A DNA stretch of 64,000 bases from CAWDLX01 sp963753485 (GTDB lineage: Bacteria > Actinomycetota > Actinomycetes > Mycobacteriales > Micromonosporaceae). Each line of letters begins with the position of its first letter. The stretch's first letter is position 1. The stretch is from assembly GCA_963753485.1 (NCBI GenBank), contig CAVWCL010000001.1:434001-498000 (forward strand), in the 5' to 3' direction. The position numbers and the translations under genes were made by a program. Positions 44,305-52,447 of the stretch are shown here, piece after piece. The notes beneath the pieces were generated by a model, which was not told the origin of the DNA, did not search any database, and worked only from the letters and a program-made list of their open reading frames with translations.

Positions 44305-45803
44305 CGGCGTTCCTCGAGCTGCTTACAGGTCACGCAGAGGGTGGCGGACGGGAAGGCGGCCAGCCGCTCCACCGGAATGGCGTTGCCGCACTTCTCGCAC
44401 CAGCCGTACTGCCCGTCATCCAGGCGGTCCAGCGCCCGCTCCACCTGACCGACCCGCTCCCGCAGGTTGTTGGCGAGCGAGATCTCCTGCTCGCGCTCGA
44501 AGGTCTTGGTGCCGGTGTCGGCCTGGTCGTCCCCGGCCGAGTCGGTGAGCCGGTCGCGCTGCGCCTCCGCGATCTCCGACATGGTCTGGTCGAACTCCGC
44601 GCGGAGCTCGTCGCGGCGCTCCGACAGGGCCAACCGGATCTTCTCGGTCTCGGCCGCGGTGCGTGTGGGGCGGGCCGGCGGTTCCGCCGCCGCAGCGGTG
44701 GCGCGGCCGGCCGAAGTCCGCGCGGTGGACCGGCCCTTCGCCGGTGCCGTACCGAAGGGCTTAGCCGGCCCGGGGGCCGGCCCGGTGGACACAGCCGGCC
44801 CGGGGGCGGCCGGCCCGGTGGACACAGCCGGCCCGGGGGCGGCCGGCCCGGTGGACACAGCCGGCCCGGGGGCGGCCGGCCCGGTGGACACAGCCGGCCC
44901 GGGGGCGGCCGGCCCGGTGGACACAGCCGGCTCGTTGGCGGCCGGCCCGGACGCCGCCTCGGCCTTTGTGGCTCGGCCCGCGGTTGCCCGCTTGCCGGGC
45001 GTCGGCGGGGTGACCGCGCTCGCCGGTGGCGCGAGTTGCGCCGTGGTTCCGGCCCGCCGGCTACCGGTGCTGGTCGGCTTGCTCGGCGGCGCCGACGGGC
45101 CGGGCGCGGTCCGGCCGGCCTTCGCGACCGTCGCACGGGCGGACGCGGTCCGGGCCGCGGTCGCCACGATCTTCGCCGGTGCCGGCTCCTCCCTGGTCGC
45201 GGCGCCCTTGGCGGTCGCCCGGGTCGCGCCGGCGACCTTCGCCGCGGCGCCGGTCGGGACGACGCCGTTGGTTGCTGCGGTGGCGTTCTTCGCGGTCGAT
45301 CCCTTCGGCGCGCCCTTGGCCACCTGGGTCGCGCCGGTCTTGGCGGTCGTGGTCTTGGCGGTCGCCGTCTTGGCCGCCGCGGTCCCCTTGGCCGCCGCGG
45401 CCTTCGCCGCGGTGACCTTGGTTGCGTTGACCTTGGTTGCGGCGCCTTTCGATGCGGTGACCTTGGATGCGCTCTTCGACCGGGCGCTCTTCGACGCCGC
45501 ACCCTTGGCGGCGGTCGCCTTGGCCGGTGCGCTCTTCGCGGCCACCGGCGCCTTCGCCGACGTGGTCGCCTTCGCGCCCGTCTTCGCCGCGGCTCGGGTG
45601 GCCGGCCGGGCACTCGGCGCCACCGGTGCTGGGCGACCCGCGGCCGACCGTGCCGCCGCCTTGGTGGCGGCCGGCTTGGTGGCAGCCGGCTTGGTGGCAG
45701 CCGGCTTGGTGGCAGCCGGTGCCGGCGCCACGGTGGACTTCGCGCTCTGGACCGGTATGGCGCTTTTCGTGGCCTTCCGCACGGAACCCGCCCGCTCGGC
45801 CAT
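44301..45803 (-). CDS. DksA/TraR-type zinc-finger protein with long Ala/Lys/Pro-rich N-terminal region
   Basis: From ATG 45803 the protein has 500 residues, while ordinary members have about 120-150. Only the last 120 are the DksA/TraR part: a coiled coil (LALSERRDELRAEFDQTMSE, then LANNLRERVGQVERALDRL) and a four-cysteine zinc finger (CEKCGNA, then CVTCK). The first 380 are of low complexity: PAATK repeats, Lys-Ala-Thr rich sequence like histone H1 tails, and five exact 11-residue repeats. DksA-like proteins act on RNA polymerase; the basic tail may bind DNA. It lies between the antiporter gene and lspA. Confidence 0.78.
   Translation of the reverse strand: MAERAGSVRKATKSAIPVQSAKSTVAPAPAATKPAATKPAATKPAATKAAARSAAGRPAPVAPSARPATRAAAKTGAKATTSAKAPVAAKSAPAKATAAKGAASKSARSKSASKVTASKGAATKVNATKVTAAKAAAAKGTAAAKTATAKTTTAKTGATQVAKGAPKGSTAKNATAATNGVVPTGAAAKVAGATRATAKGAATREEPAPAKIVATAARTASARATVAKAGRTAPGPSAPPSKPTSTGSRRAGTTAQLAPPASAVTPPTPGKRATAGRATKAEAASGPAANEPAVSTGPAAPGPAVSTGPAAPGPAVSTGPAAPGPAVSTGPAAPGPAVSTGPAPGPAKPFGTAPAKGRSTARTSAGRATAAAAEPPARPTRTAAETEKIRLALSERRDELRAEFDQTMSEIAEAQRDRLTDSAGDDQADTGTKTFEREQEISLANNLRERVGQVERALDRLDDGQYGWCEKCGNAIPVERLAAFPSATLCVTCKQLEERR
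44770..44945 (-). repeat. 33-base tandem repeat, five copies, in the DksA-like gene
   Basis: The word GTGGACACAG recurs at 44785, 44818, 44851, 44884 and 44917, an exact 33-base period. Each unit codes for 11 residues (PAVSTGPAAPG), so copy-number change keeps the reading frame. Confidence 0.92.
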
Positions 45804-45954
45804 GGCGAACCCCCACATGCAAAACGGGCGCACGGCGGGGCGCCGCGCACTCCGAAGGTGGCAAGAATACGGAACCGAGGCTCCGGCGACAAACATGCCA
45901 CACCCAGATGTCCTCATTCGGCAGTCTCGTGCACATCCTTCGAAAGGTTCGCGC

Positions 45955-47463
45955 TCAGCTCTGCCCCCGGGCGCCGTCCTCACCGAGCCATCTCGCCAGC
46001 CGTCCCCGCCGGCTGACCGCCCGTAGCCGCCGCTCCGCCGCGTCCCGGCAGCCGACGGTGGCGACCACGAGCAGGTTGTCGCCGACCCGCAACCGGGTGC
46101 GCGGCCCCGGTACGAAACCGGCCCCGCGGCGCACGACCAGGGTCACCACGGCCCCGGTCGGTAGCCGCAGCTCGTCCACGTGCACCCCGGCCAGCTGGGA
46201 CCCGGCCGGAACCTCGACCTGCAGGAGATCGGCCCCCAGGGCATCCAGGGGTGCGGTCTCCACCCGCAGTTCGGTCGCTTCGCTGGCGGCGATGACCCGC
46301 AGCCGGCGCGCAGCCGGCGGGATCGTGCTGGTCTGCGCCAACGTGAAGATCACGACGAGGACGAAGACGATGTTGAAGAGCGTGCCGGCACCGGAGACGC
46401 CGAGCGAGAGCGGCACCGTCGCAAGCACGATCGGCACCGCACCCCGCAGCCCGGCCCACGACAGGAAGGCCTGCTCCCGCCAGGGCAGGCCGAACCAGGT
46501 CACGCTGGCCAGCACGGAGACCGGCCGGGCGAGCAACACCAGCACCGCGCCGATGAGCACGGCCGGCAGCACCACCCGCGGCAGGTGCGCCGGCGACACC
46601 AGCAGGCCGAGCAGCACGAACAGGCCGATCTGGGCCAACCAGGCCAAGCCGTCGGCGAAGCCCAGCATGGCGTGGCGGTGCGGCAGCCGGGCGTTGCCCA
46701 GGACCACGCCGGCCCCGTAGACGGCGAGGAAGCCGGAGGCGTGCGCGGCCCCACCGACGGCGTAGGCCAGCACGGTGAGTCCGACCGCCGCCAGCGGATA
46801 CAGGCCGGCCGCCGGCAACGCGAACCGGCGCAGCGCGAACGCCCCGAGCGCGCCCACCGCGAGCCCGATGACCGCGCCGCCGACCAGCTCGTACGCGATG
46901 AGCAGGATCTGCAGCCACCAGGCCGGTGCGGCTGCCCGCCCGACCGCGGCCGAGAGTGCGAGCACGAGGATCACGGCCGGCGCGTCGTTGATCCCGGACT
47001 CGGCCTCCAGGACCGCCGAGAGCCGGGGCCGTAGCCGCAGCCGCCGCAGGGTCGAGAAGACCGCCGCGGCGTCGGTGGACGACAGGACGGCGCCGTAGAG
47101 CAGGGCGAGTGGCCAGGGCTGGCGGAGCAGCAGGTGGATGGCGGCGCCGAGAACGGCGACGCTGACGAACACGCCGAGGGTGGCCAGTGTGGACGCCATG
47201 CCCAGCACCGGGCGCAGGACCGACCACCGGGTGGTCAGGCCGCCCTCAGCGATGATCACTACGAGCGCGCAGAAGCCGAGGGTCCGGGTGAGCGTGGCGT
47301 CGGAGAACTGGATGCCCAACCCGGCTTCGCCGATGAGTACGCCGAGGGCCAGGTAGACGAGCAGGCTCGGTACCCCGACCCGGGTCGATAGCCGAACCGC
47401 GGCTACCGCGACGAGGAGGACGGCCGAGGCGACGAGCAGTGCGGTGTCCACCGGGCTCGTCAT
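45955..47463 (-). CDS. Potassium/proton antiporter (CPA1/CPA2 type with RCK C-terminal domain)
   Basis: From ATG 47463 the 502-residue protein has about 12 membrane helices; SSTDAAAVFSTLR and AESGINDAPAVILV are the ion-translocation regions of the Na+/H+ exchanger fold, and LSWAGLRGAVPIVLATVPL is a late helix signature. The last 110 residues form a TrkA-C (RCK_C) regulatory domain (LLQVEVPAGSQLAGVHVDEL, LRVGDNLLVVAT). The layout resembles CvrA/NhaP2-type K+/H+ antiporters. Ion choice is inferred. Confidence 0.85.
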   Translation of the reverse strand: MTSPVDTALLVASAVLLVAVAAVRLSTRVGVPSLLVYLALGVLIGEAGLGIQFSDATLTRTLGFCALVVIIAEGGLTTRWSVLRPVLGMASTLATLGVFVSVAVLGAAIHLLLRQPWPLALLYGAVLSSTDAAAVFSTLRRLRLRPRLSAVLEAESGINDAPAVILVLALSAAVGRAAAPAWWLQILLIAYELVGGAVIGLAVGALGAFALRRFALPAAGLYPLAAVGLTVLAYAVGGAAHASGFLAVYGAGVVLGNARLPHRHAMLGFADGLAWLAQIGLFVLLGLLVSPAHLPRVVLPAVLIGAVLVLLARPVSVLASVTWFGLPWREQAFLSWAGLRGAVPIVLATVPLSLGVSGAGTLFNIVFVLVVIFTLAQTSTIPPAARRLRVIAASEATELRVETAPLDALGADLLQVEVPAGSQLAGVHVDELRLPTGAVVTLVVRRGAGFVPGPRTRLRVGDNLLVVATVGCRDAAERRLRAVSRRGRLARWLGEDGARGQS

Positions 47464-47477
47464 GGTGCGCCCACCGG

Positions 47478-48122
47478 CTAGGGCTGCGCCGCGGTGGCGA
47501 GCAGGGCACGGACCGGCGCGCAGCGCACGCACGGGGTGAACCCCAGCTCCACCGCTTCGGCGACCGGCAGCCGCTCGGCGTCGCGCCCGAGCAGATGGAG
47601 ACAGTCGGTGAGGTGATAGCGGGGCCTGCCATCGACCACGGCCACGTGGGCACTCAGCCGAGTGACCCGGTCGGCCTCGGCCGGCGCCAGCGGTTCGACG
47701 GGCGGCTCGTCAGGTGGCTCGCCGCCGGGCAGATCGGGCGCGTCGTCGGGAGGCATGGACACCCGGCCCACCGGGCCGCCACGCCGGCTGGACCGTCGCG
47801 ACCCCTGTGGGGGCACGCTCGCGCGGCCGATTGGCGTGGCGACCGGTCGGGTGCCGGCCGCCGGGCCGACGTCGAAGTCATCCTCGGGAACCCGGGTACG
47901 GGCCAGCAGGCGCACGCCGGCGACCAGCGCCAGCGCGGCCAGCACACTGGTCACCAGCGATCCGTAGAACAGCGACTCGGAACCCTGACGCAGGCCCGCG
48001 ACCCACAGTCCGGCGGCCACGACGATCAGGACGATGCTTCCGATGATCACGCCAGCGCCGTCCTCGCCCGCCGCCGGTCGCGGATTACCGCGCGTCGGTG
48101 GCGGCGGCCCGGGTGCCGGCAC
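47478..48122 (-). CDS. Membrane protein of unknown function
   Basis: Up to 214 residues: two hydrophobic helices (VIIGSIVLIVVAAGLWVAGL and SLVTSVLAALALVAGVRLLA) followed by a proline-rich cytoplasmic linker and a C-terminal domain with RPRYHLTDCLHLLGRDAERL and FTPCVRCAPV. The closing CxxC and the preceding HxxxC suggest a metal site. The longest start (48122) overlaps divIVA by 38 bases; a GTG at about 48051, just before the first helix, is as likely. Similar proteins lie beside divIVA in related genomes. Confidence 0.65.
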   Translation of the reverse strand: MPAPGPPPPTRGNPRPAAGEDGAGVIIGSIVLIVVAAGLWVAGLRQGSESLFYGSLVTSVLAALALVAGVRLLARTRVPEDDFDVGPAAGTRPVATPIGRASVPPQGSRRSSRRGGPVGRVSMPPDDAPDLPGGEPPDEPPVEPLAPAEADRVTRLSAHVAVVDGRPRYHLTDCLHLLGRDAERLPVAEAVELGFTPCVRCAPVRALLATAAQP

Positions 48123-48864
48123 CGGCCGCGGCGAGGTTGCCCGCCGCGCCGCCGCCCTTGGCGTCGCCGGTCTTGGTCAGCTCGGTCTCGATGCCCTGTC
48201 CGCGGCTGTCCAGGTCACGCAGCTGGCTCTCCAGGTACGCCTTGAGCCGCGTGCGGTACTCCCGCTCGAACTGCTTGAGCTCTTCGATGTGCTTCTGCAA
48301 CGCGGTGCGCTTCGAGTCGAGGCTGCCCATGACCTCCTGGTGGCGTTGGCGCGCGTCGCGCTCGAGGGCCTCGGCCTTGGTCCGGGCGTCGAGGGTGAGC
48401 TCGTCGGCCTTGCTGCGGGCGTCGGTGACCAGCTTCTCCGCCTCCCGCCGGGCGTCGGAGACGTGTTCGTCGGCGGTGCGCTGAGCCATCATCAGCACCC
48501 GCAGCGCCTGCTGCTCCCCGTCGCCGGTGCTCACCGGACCGACCGTGCGGGCCTGCTCGACCTCGGCCTGCATCTGTCGGGCGGCCTGCTCGGCCGCGGC
48601 CTTCTCCCGCTGGAGCCGATCGAGCTGGGTCTTCAGGTCGGCCATCTCGCCGGTGTGGCGCATGTCGCCGCCGGCGGCCATCGACGGCCTGCCGCCACCC
48701 CGCTCCGCGTGCGCGCGCAGCTCGCTGTTCTCCTCGATCAGACGGGAAAGCTCGCGCTCGACCTCGTCGAGGAAGGCGTCCACCTCTTCCTCGTCGTACC
48801 CCCGCTTACCGATGGGGGGCTTCTTGAACGCGACGTTGTGGACGTCGGCCGGGGTCAGCGGCAT
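48085..48864 (-). CDS. divIVA: DivIVA/Wag31 polar growth protein
   Basis: The 259-residue protein starts PLTPADVHNVAFKKPPIGKR, the conserved membrane-binding N-terminus with exposed Phe and Arg/Lys, and continues GYDEEEVDAFLDEVERELSR. A long coiled coil (about 75-235) follows a Gly-rich break. DivIVA marks curved membranes at cell poles and directs apical wall synthesis in actinomycetes. It closes the division gene string. Confidence 0.95.
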   Translation of the reverse strand: MPLTPADVHNVAFKKPPIGKRGYDEEEVDAFLDEVERELSRLIEENSELRAHAERGGGRPSMAAGGDMRHTGEMADLKTQLDRLQREKAAAEQAARQMQAEVEQARTVGPVSTGDGEQQALRVLMMAQRTADEHVSDARREAEKLVTDARSKADELTLDARTKAEALERDARQRHQEVMGSLDSKRTALQKHIEELKQFEREYRTRLKAYLESQLRDLDSRGQGIETELTKTGDAKGGGAAGNLAAAGAGTRAAATDAR

Positions 48865-48902
48865 CGAGACTCCTCGGGTCGTTAACGGCCGCAGTGGCGC
48901 GC

Positions 48903-49211
48903 TCAGATGGTCATTTGGATCAAGGCGGGCAGGACGAGGTACATCAGCAGGAACACAATAACCAGGAGCACAAGAGAGGCCAGGTCGAAGCTCACCGTAC
49001 CAATACGCAGGGGCGGGATCACCCGCCTCAACGCCTTGAGCGGCGGGTCGGTGACGCTCCAGACCACCTCGAGCGCGGCGGCCGCGTTCCTACCGGGCCG
49101 CCACCGCCGGCCGAGACTCATCACCATGCCCATGATGAAGCGGGCGAAGAGGATGTACATGAAGATCAATGTGACCAGGTAGACGACCTGAAGCCCGATC
49201 GACAGCAACAC
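48903..49211 (-). CDS. YggT-family membrane protein
   Basis: The GTG at 49211 gives 102 residues with two hydrophobic segments (LQVVYLVTLIFMYILFARFI and FDLASLVLLVIVFLLMYLVL) and the family motif DPPLKALRRVIPPLRIG between them. YggT proteins lie next to sepF in Gram-positive bacteria and are linked to division or osmotic balance; their precise role is not settled. A longer frame to 49256 is open but adds no conserved sequence. Confidence 0.88.
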   Translation of the reverse strand: MLLSIGLQVVYLVTLIFMYILFARFIMGMVMSLGRRWRPGRNAAAALEVVWSVTDPPLKALRRVIPPLRIGTVSFDLASLVLLVIVFLLMYLVLPALIQMTI

Positions 49212-49295
49212 CGGTCGTGTCCTCCACCCCTTCGCTGGGTACCTCGTCGACTGCACTCTAAGGGGTCGGCGGACGGTCTACCGTGACGGCGCGTG

Positions 49296-50039
49296 TTACC
49301 CGCGACCGAGGAAGCCGCCCTCGGCGATCTTCGCCTTGTCTTCGGCACTGACCTGGATGTTCGGCGGGGATAGGAGGAACACCCGGTTCGTGACGCGCTC
49401 CATGCTACCGCGCAGCCCGAAGGCGAGTCCGGCGGCGAAGTCCACCAGCCGCTTGGCGTCCGGCTCGTCCATCTCGGTCAGATTCATGATCACCGGATAC
49501 CCGTCGCGGAAGTGCTCGCCGATCGTGCGGGCCTCGCTGTAGGTCGTCGGGTGCAGCGTGGTGATCTGGTAGCGGCGGCTCTTGTCGTCCGCCACCACCG
49601 CCCGCTCGCGCAGGTGGACCTGCGGGGCGAGGGCGAGGTTGTCGTGGGTGGGATAGCTGGTCTCCGCACTCGCCGGCGCCGGCCGGCCGAACTGGCGGAC
49701 GCTGGTGCGCTCGGCCCGGCCGAAATCCTCCGCCCGGCCGCGCGGCTCGGGGTCCGGGGCCGGATCGCGGTGATAATCCGAGCGGCTGCCGCGATGCTCG
49801 CGCGCGCGGGTCTCCCCGCTGCGCCCGTTCGGGTCGGTCCGCGACTCGAACCCGCGTTGCGCCGGGCGGCGCAGTTCCCGGTCCGGCGGGGCCGGCGTGG
49901 ATCGCGCCAGGGACCGGGGACGCGGCGGCGGCGCCGGCTCGTCGTCCTCGTCGAACTCGTCGTCGAAGAGACCGTCGGCCCGGTCGTCCTCCTCCTCGAC
50001 GAGTCCCAACCAGACCCCGGCCCTGCGCAGTGCACTCAT
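49296..50039 (-). CDS. sepF: Cell division protein SepF
   Basis: The 247-residue protein starts SALRRAGVWLGLVEEEDD, the amphipathic membrane-anchoring helix, has a long acidic and proline/arginine-rich linker (about 20-150) and ends in the SepF core (TTLHPTTYSEARTIGEHFRD, YPVIMNLTEMDEPDAKRLVD, FAAGLAFGLRGSMERV). SepF tethers FtsZ filaments to the membrane; actinobacteria lack FtsA, so it is probably essential. The linker is long compared with the 150-residue Bacillus protein. Confidence 0.95.
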   Translation of the reverse strand: MSALRRAGVWLGLVEEEDDRADGLFDDEFDEDDEPAPPPRPRSLARSTPAPPDRELRRPAQRGFESRTDPNGRSGETRAREHRGSRSDYHRDPAPDPEPRGRAEDFGRAERTSVRQFGRPAPASAETSYPTHDNLALAPQVHLRERAVVADDKSRRYQITTLHPTTYSEARTIGEHFRDGYPVIMNLTEMDEPDAKRLVDFAAGLAFGLRGSMERVTNRVFLLSPPNIQVSAEDKAKIAEGGFLGRG

Positions 50040-50146
50040 CGCCCCTCCGTCCTGTGCCGGCACGCCCCCCGCGTACCCAGATCCGCGCGCCCACCCAGGC
50101 GGCCGGTCCGGCGAATGACAGGTGTGTCATTTCCGGCGCAGTAAGG

Positions 50147-50923
50147 CTACATGAGCGGCGCGCGGTTCCCTAGTAGTGCGGTGCCGATCCGGACGTGTGT
50201 CGCGCCGTAACGAATCGCCTGCTCGAGGTCACCGCTCATGCCGGCGGAGAGGACCGTCGCGGCCGGGTACGCCCGGCGTACCCGCGCCGCGATGCCGGCG
50301 AGCAGCTCGAAGGCCCGCTCCGGCTCCCACTCCAGCGGCGCGACCGTCATCAGCCCGTGCAGGCTCAGGGACGGCGCCGCCGCGACCGCGGCCAGGACCC
50401 GGTCGAGTTGATGGTCGGCGGGCAGCGCGTCGTCGCCCGTCTCGTCGGGCGTCAGGGACCCCGCCACCTCCTCGGGCACCGCCCCGCCGCGCCCCACCAC
50501 ACCATCGAGACTCACCTGAACGAGCACCGGCAGCGGGGCCCGACCGTGCCGCTGCGCCGCCCGGTCGAGGGCGACGGCCAGCCGTACCCGGTCCACGGTG
50601 TGGACCAGGTGGGCGTAGCCGGCCACCGATGGGCATTTGTTGCGCTGCAACTGGCCGACGAAATGCCAGCGCACCGCGACCCCGGCGGCCTGCACCTGGG
50701 TCGCCTTCGGTGCCGCCTCCTGGTCGCGGTTCTCGCCGATGTCGCCGACGCCGAGGTGGGCCAGGTGGAGCACGTCGCTGGTCGGATGGGTCTTGGTGAT
50801 CGCCACCAGCGTGACCTCGGTCGGGTCCCGGCCGGCGTCGGCGCAGGCGGCCGCGATCCGCGCGCGCACCCTGGCCAGGTTCGCCGCGATCTCGTCGCGG
50901 CGCGCGACATCCGGCGCGCTCAT
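50147..50923 (-). CDS. yggS: YggS/PLPBP pyridoxal-phosphate homeostasis protein
   Basis: The 258-residue TIM-barrel protein from ATG 50923 keeps the PLP lysine in LVAITKTHPTSDV, then DIGENRDQEA, WHFVGQLQRNK, LSLHGLMTVAP, LSAGMSGDLEQAI and HVRIGTALLGNR. It binds PLP and balances vitamin B6 and amino-acid pools rather than acting as a racemase. The insert GSLTPDETGDDALPADHQLD is a little longer than usual. Between this gene and ftsZ, a pgeF (YlmD-type) gene is often present in actinomycetes but is missing here. Confidence 0.93.
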   Translation of the reverse strand: MSAPDVARRDEIAANLARVRARIAAACADAGRDPTEVTLVAITKTHPTSDVLHLAHLGVGDIGENRDQEAAPKATQVQAAGVAVRWHFVGQLQRNKCPSVAGYAHLVHTVDRVRLAVALDRAAQRHGRAPLPVLVQVSLDGVVGRGGAVPEEVAGSLTPDETGDDALPADHQLDRVLAAVAAAPSLSLHGLMTVAPLEWEPERAFELLAGIAARVRRAYPAATVLSAGMSGDLEQAIRYGATHVRIGTALLGNRAPLM

Positions 50924-50978
50924 GGCTGGCAACCCATCACGGGCCGACCCTAGGACATGATCGGGCCCGGCCATGCGG

Positions 50979-51096
50979 GCGTCCGGTCAGGACCCATTCT
51001 CTGCGTCCGGTCAGGACCCATTCTCTGCGTCCGGTCAGGACCCATTCTCTGCGTCCGGTCAGGACCCATTCTCTGCGTCCGGTCAGGACCCATTCT
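50979..51096. repeat. 24-base tandem repeat, five copies, over the ftsZ stop codon
   Basis: GCGTCCGGTCAGGACCCATTCTCT starts at 50979, 51003, 51027, 51051 and 51075; the last copy is 22 bases before diverging. The ftsZ TGA (51083-51085) lies inside the fifth copy, so the four others are repeats of the gene end placed between ftsZ and yggS. Copies are identical, which suggests recent growth. Confidence 0.95.
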
Positions 51097-52186
51097 TGAG
51101 GAAGTCCGGCACGTCCACGTCGTCGAAGAGGACCCGGCGCGGCGGCTGCACCGGCGGTTGGCGTGAGGTCACCGGCCCGGGGTCGATCGGACTGGAGAAC
51201 TGCGAGCGCCGCTGGGCGTCGGCCGGCCGGTACGCCGGGGCGCCGCCGTCGAACCCGGCCGCGATCACGGTGACCCGGACCTCGTCGCCGAGCGCATCGT
51301 CGATGACCGCACCGAAGATGATGTTCGCGTCGGAGTGCGCGGCGTCGGTGACCAGCTGAGCGGCGTCGTTGATCTCGAACAGGCCCAGGTCGGAGCCGCC
51401 GGCGACGGAGAGCAACACGCCGCGGGCACCATCCATGCTCTGTTCCAGCAGCGGGCTGGAGATCGCCCGCTCGGCCGCCTCGACCGCCCGGTTGTCGCCC
51501 CGGGCGGCCCCGATGCCCATGAGCGCACTGCCGGCCCCGCTCATCACGCTCTTGACATCGGCGAAGTCGAGGTTGATCAAACCGGGCGTGGTGATCAGGT
51601 CGGTGATGCCCTGCACGCCGGAGAGCAGGACCTGGTCGGCCTGGCGGAAGGCGTCCATCATGCTGATGCTGCGGTCGCCGAGGGCCAGGAGGCGGTCATT
51701 GGGGATCACGATGAGGGTGTCGCACTGCTGGCGCAGCTCCTCGATCCCGGTCTCGGCCTGGACCTGACGGCGTTTGCCCTCGAACGAGAACGGCCGGGTC
51801 ACCACCCCGATGGTGAGTGCGCCAATCTTGCGGGCGATGCCGGCCACCACCGGCGCGCCGCCGGTACCCGTACCGCCGCCCTCGCCGCAGGTCACAAAGA
51901 CCATGTCCGCGCCGCGCAGGACCTCCTCGACCTCGTCGCGGTGATCCTCGGCCGCGTTGCGGCCGACATCCGGGTTGGCCCCGGCGCCCAGCCCGCGGGT
52001 GAGCTCGCGACCGACGTCGAGCTTCACGTCGGCGTCGCTCATGAGCAGGGCCTGCGCGTCGGTGTTGATGGCGATGAACTCCACGCCCTTCAGCCCGACC
52101 TCGATCATGCGGTTGACGGCATTGACCCCGCCGCCGCCGATGCCGACCACCTTGATGACCGCCAGGTAGTTGTGCGGAGGTGTCAT
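51083..52186 (-). CDS. ftsZ: Cell division GTPase FtsZ
   Basis: The 367-residue protein starts TPPHNYLAVIKVVGIGGGGV and has the tubulin signature GGGTGTGGAP near residue 105, FAINTDAQALLMSDA-type nucleotide contacts and the catalytic loop NLDFADVKSVM. The C-terminal peptide DDVDVPDFLKNGS is the partner-binding tail for SepF and others. It polymerises into the Z ring. A TTG one codon upstream is open but the ATG is preferred. Confidence 0.97.
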   Translation of the reverse strand: MTPPHNYLAVIKVVGIGGGGVNAVNRMIEVGLKGVEFIAINTDAQALLMSDADVKLDVGRELTRGLGAGANPDVGRNAAEDHRDEVEEVLRGADMVFVTCGEGGGTGTGGAPVVAGIARKIGALTIGVVTRPFSFEGKRRQVQAETGIEELRQQCDTLIVIPNDRLLALGDRSISMMDAFRQADQVLLSGVQGITDLITTPGLINLDFADVKSVMSGAGSALMGIGAARGDNRAVEAAERAISSPLLEQSMDGARGVLLSVAGGSDLGLFEINDAAQLVTDAAHSDANIIFGAVIDDALGDEVRVTVIAAGFDGGAPAYRPADAQRRSQFSSPIDPGPVTSRQPPVQPPRRVLFDDVDVPDFLKNGS

Positions 52187-52297
52187 CAATGCTCCCCTTC
52201 ACGGCTTGCGGGTGGTCGGGCGACCGGGGCCGGTGAGTGCCGATCCACAGTGGACGCCCGAGCGCGGCGGAACTGAGGTTGGGAAGGGAAACCCTCA

Positions 52298-52327
52298 CCC
52301 TTTACTAGAGACTCATGGTGGTGTCAA
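52298..52327 (-). promoter_or_regulatory. Candidate ftsZ promoter
   Basis: On the minus strand TTGACA (52327-52322) is a perfect -35 hexamer. An A/T-rich stretch, TAGTAAAGG (52307-52299), follows with a spacing of 14-17 bases depending on the -10 chosen. It lies about 110 bases before the ftsZ start in the 260-base gap after ftsQ, where ftsZ promoters are usually found. Confidence 0.45.
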
Positions 52328-52447
52328 CTCCTGAGCCTGTTTCGGACCGTATTCGTCGCAACCGTTTGATCCAAGCAACCCGGCGGCGTGTCGCCTGGTT
52401 GCTCACTCCCGACACGCCCGGAACTCCGCGTGGACCGGTGGCCCGGC

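Noticed and set aside
44265..46026. Two long plus-strand open frames rich in Gly/Arg or Ala/Val
   Set aside because: They are antisense images of the low-complexity DksA-like gene.
50957..51166. Plus-strand frame with repeated SGPILCVR and possible CRISPR array
   Set aside because: Units are directly adjacent without spacers, so it is a simple tandem repeat of the ftsZ end, not a CRISPR array, and the peptide has no start signal.
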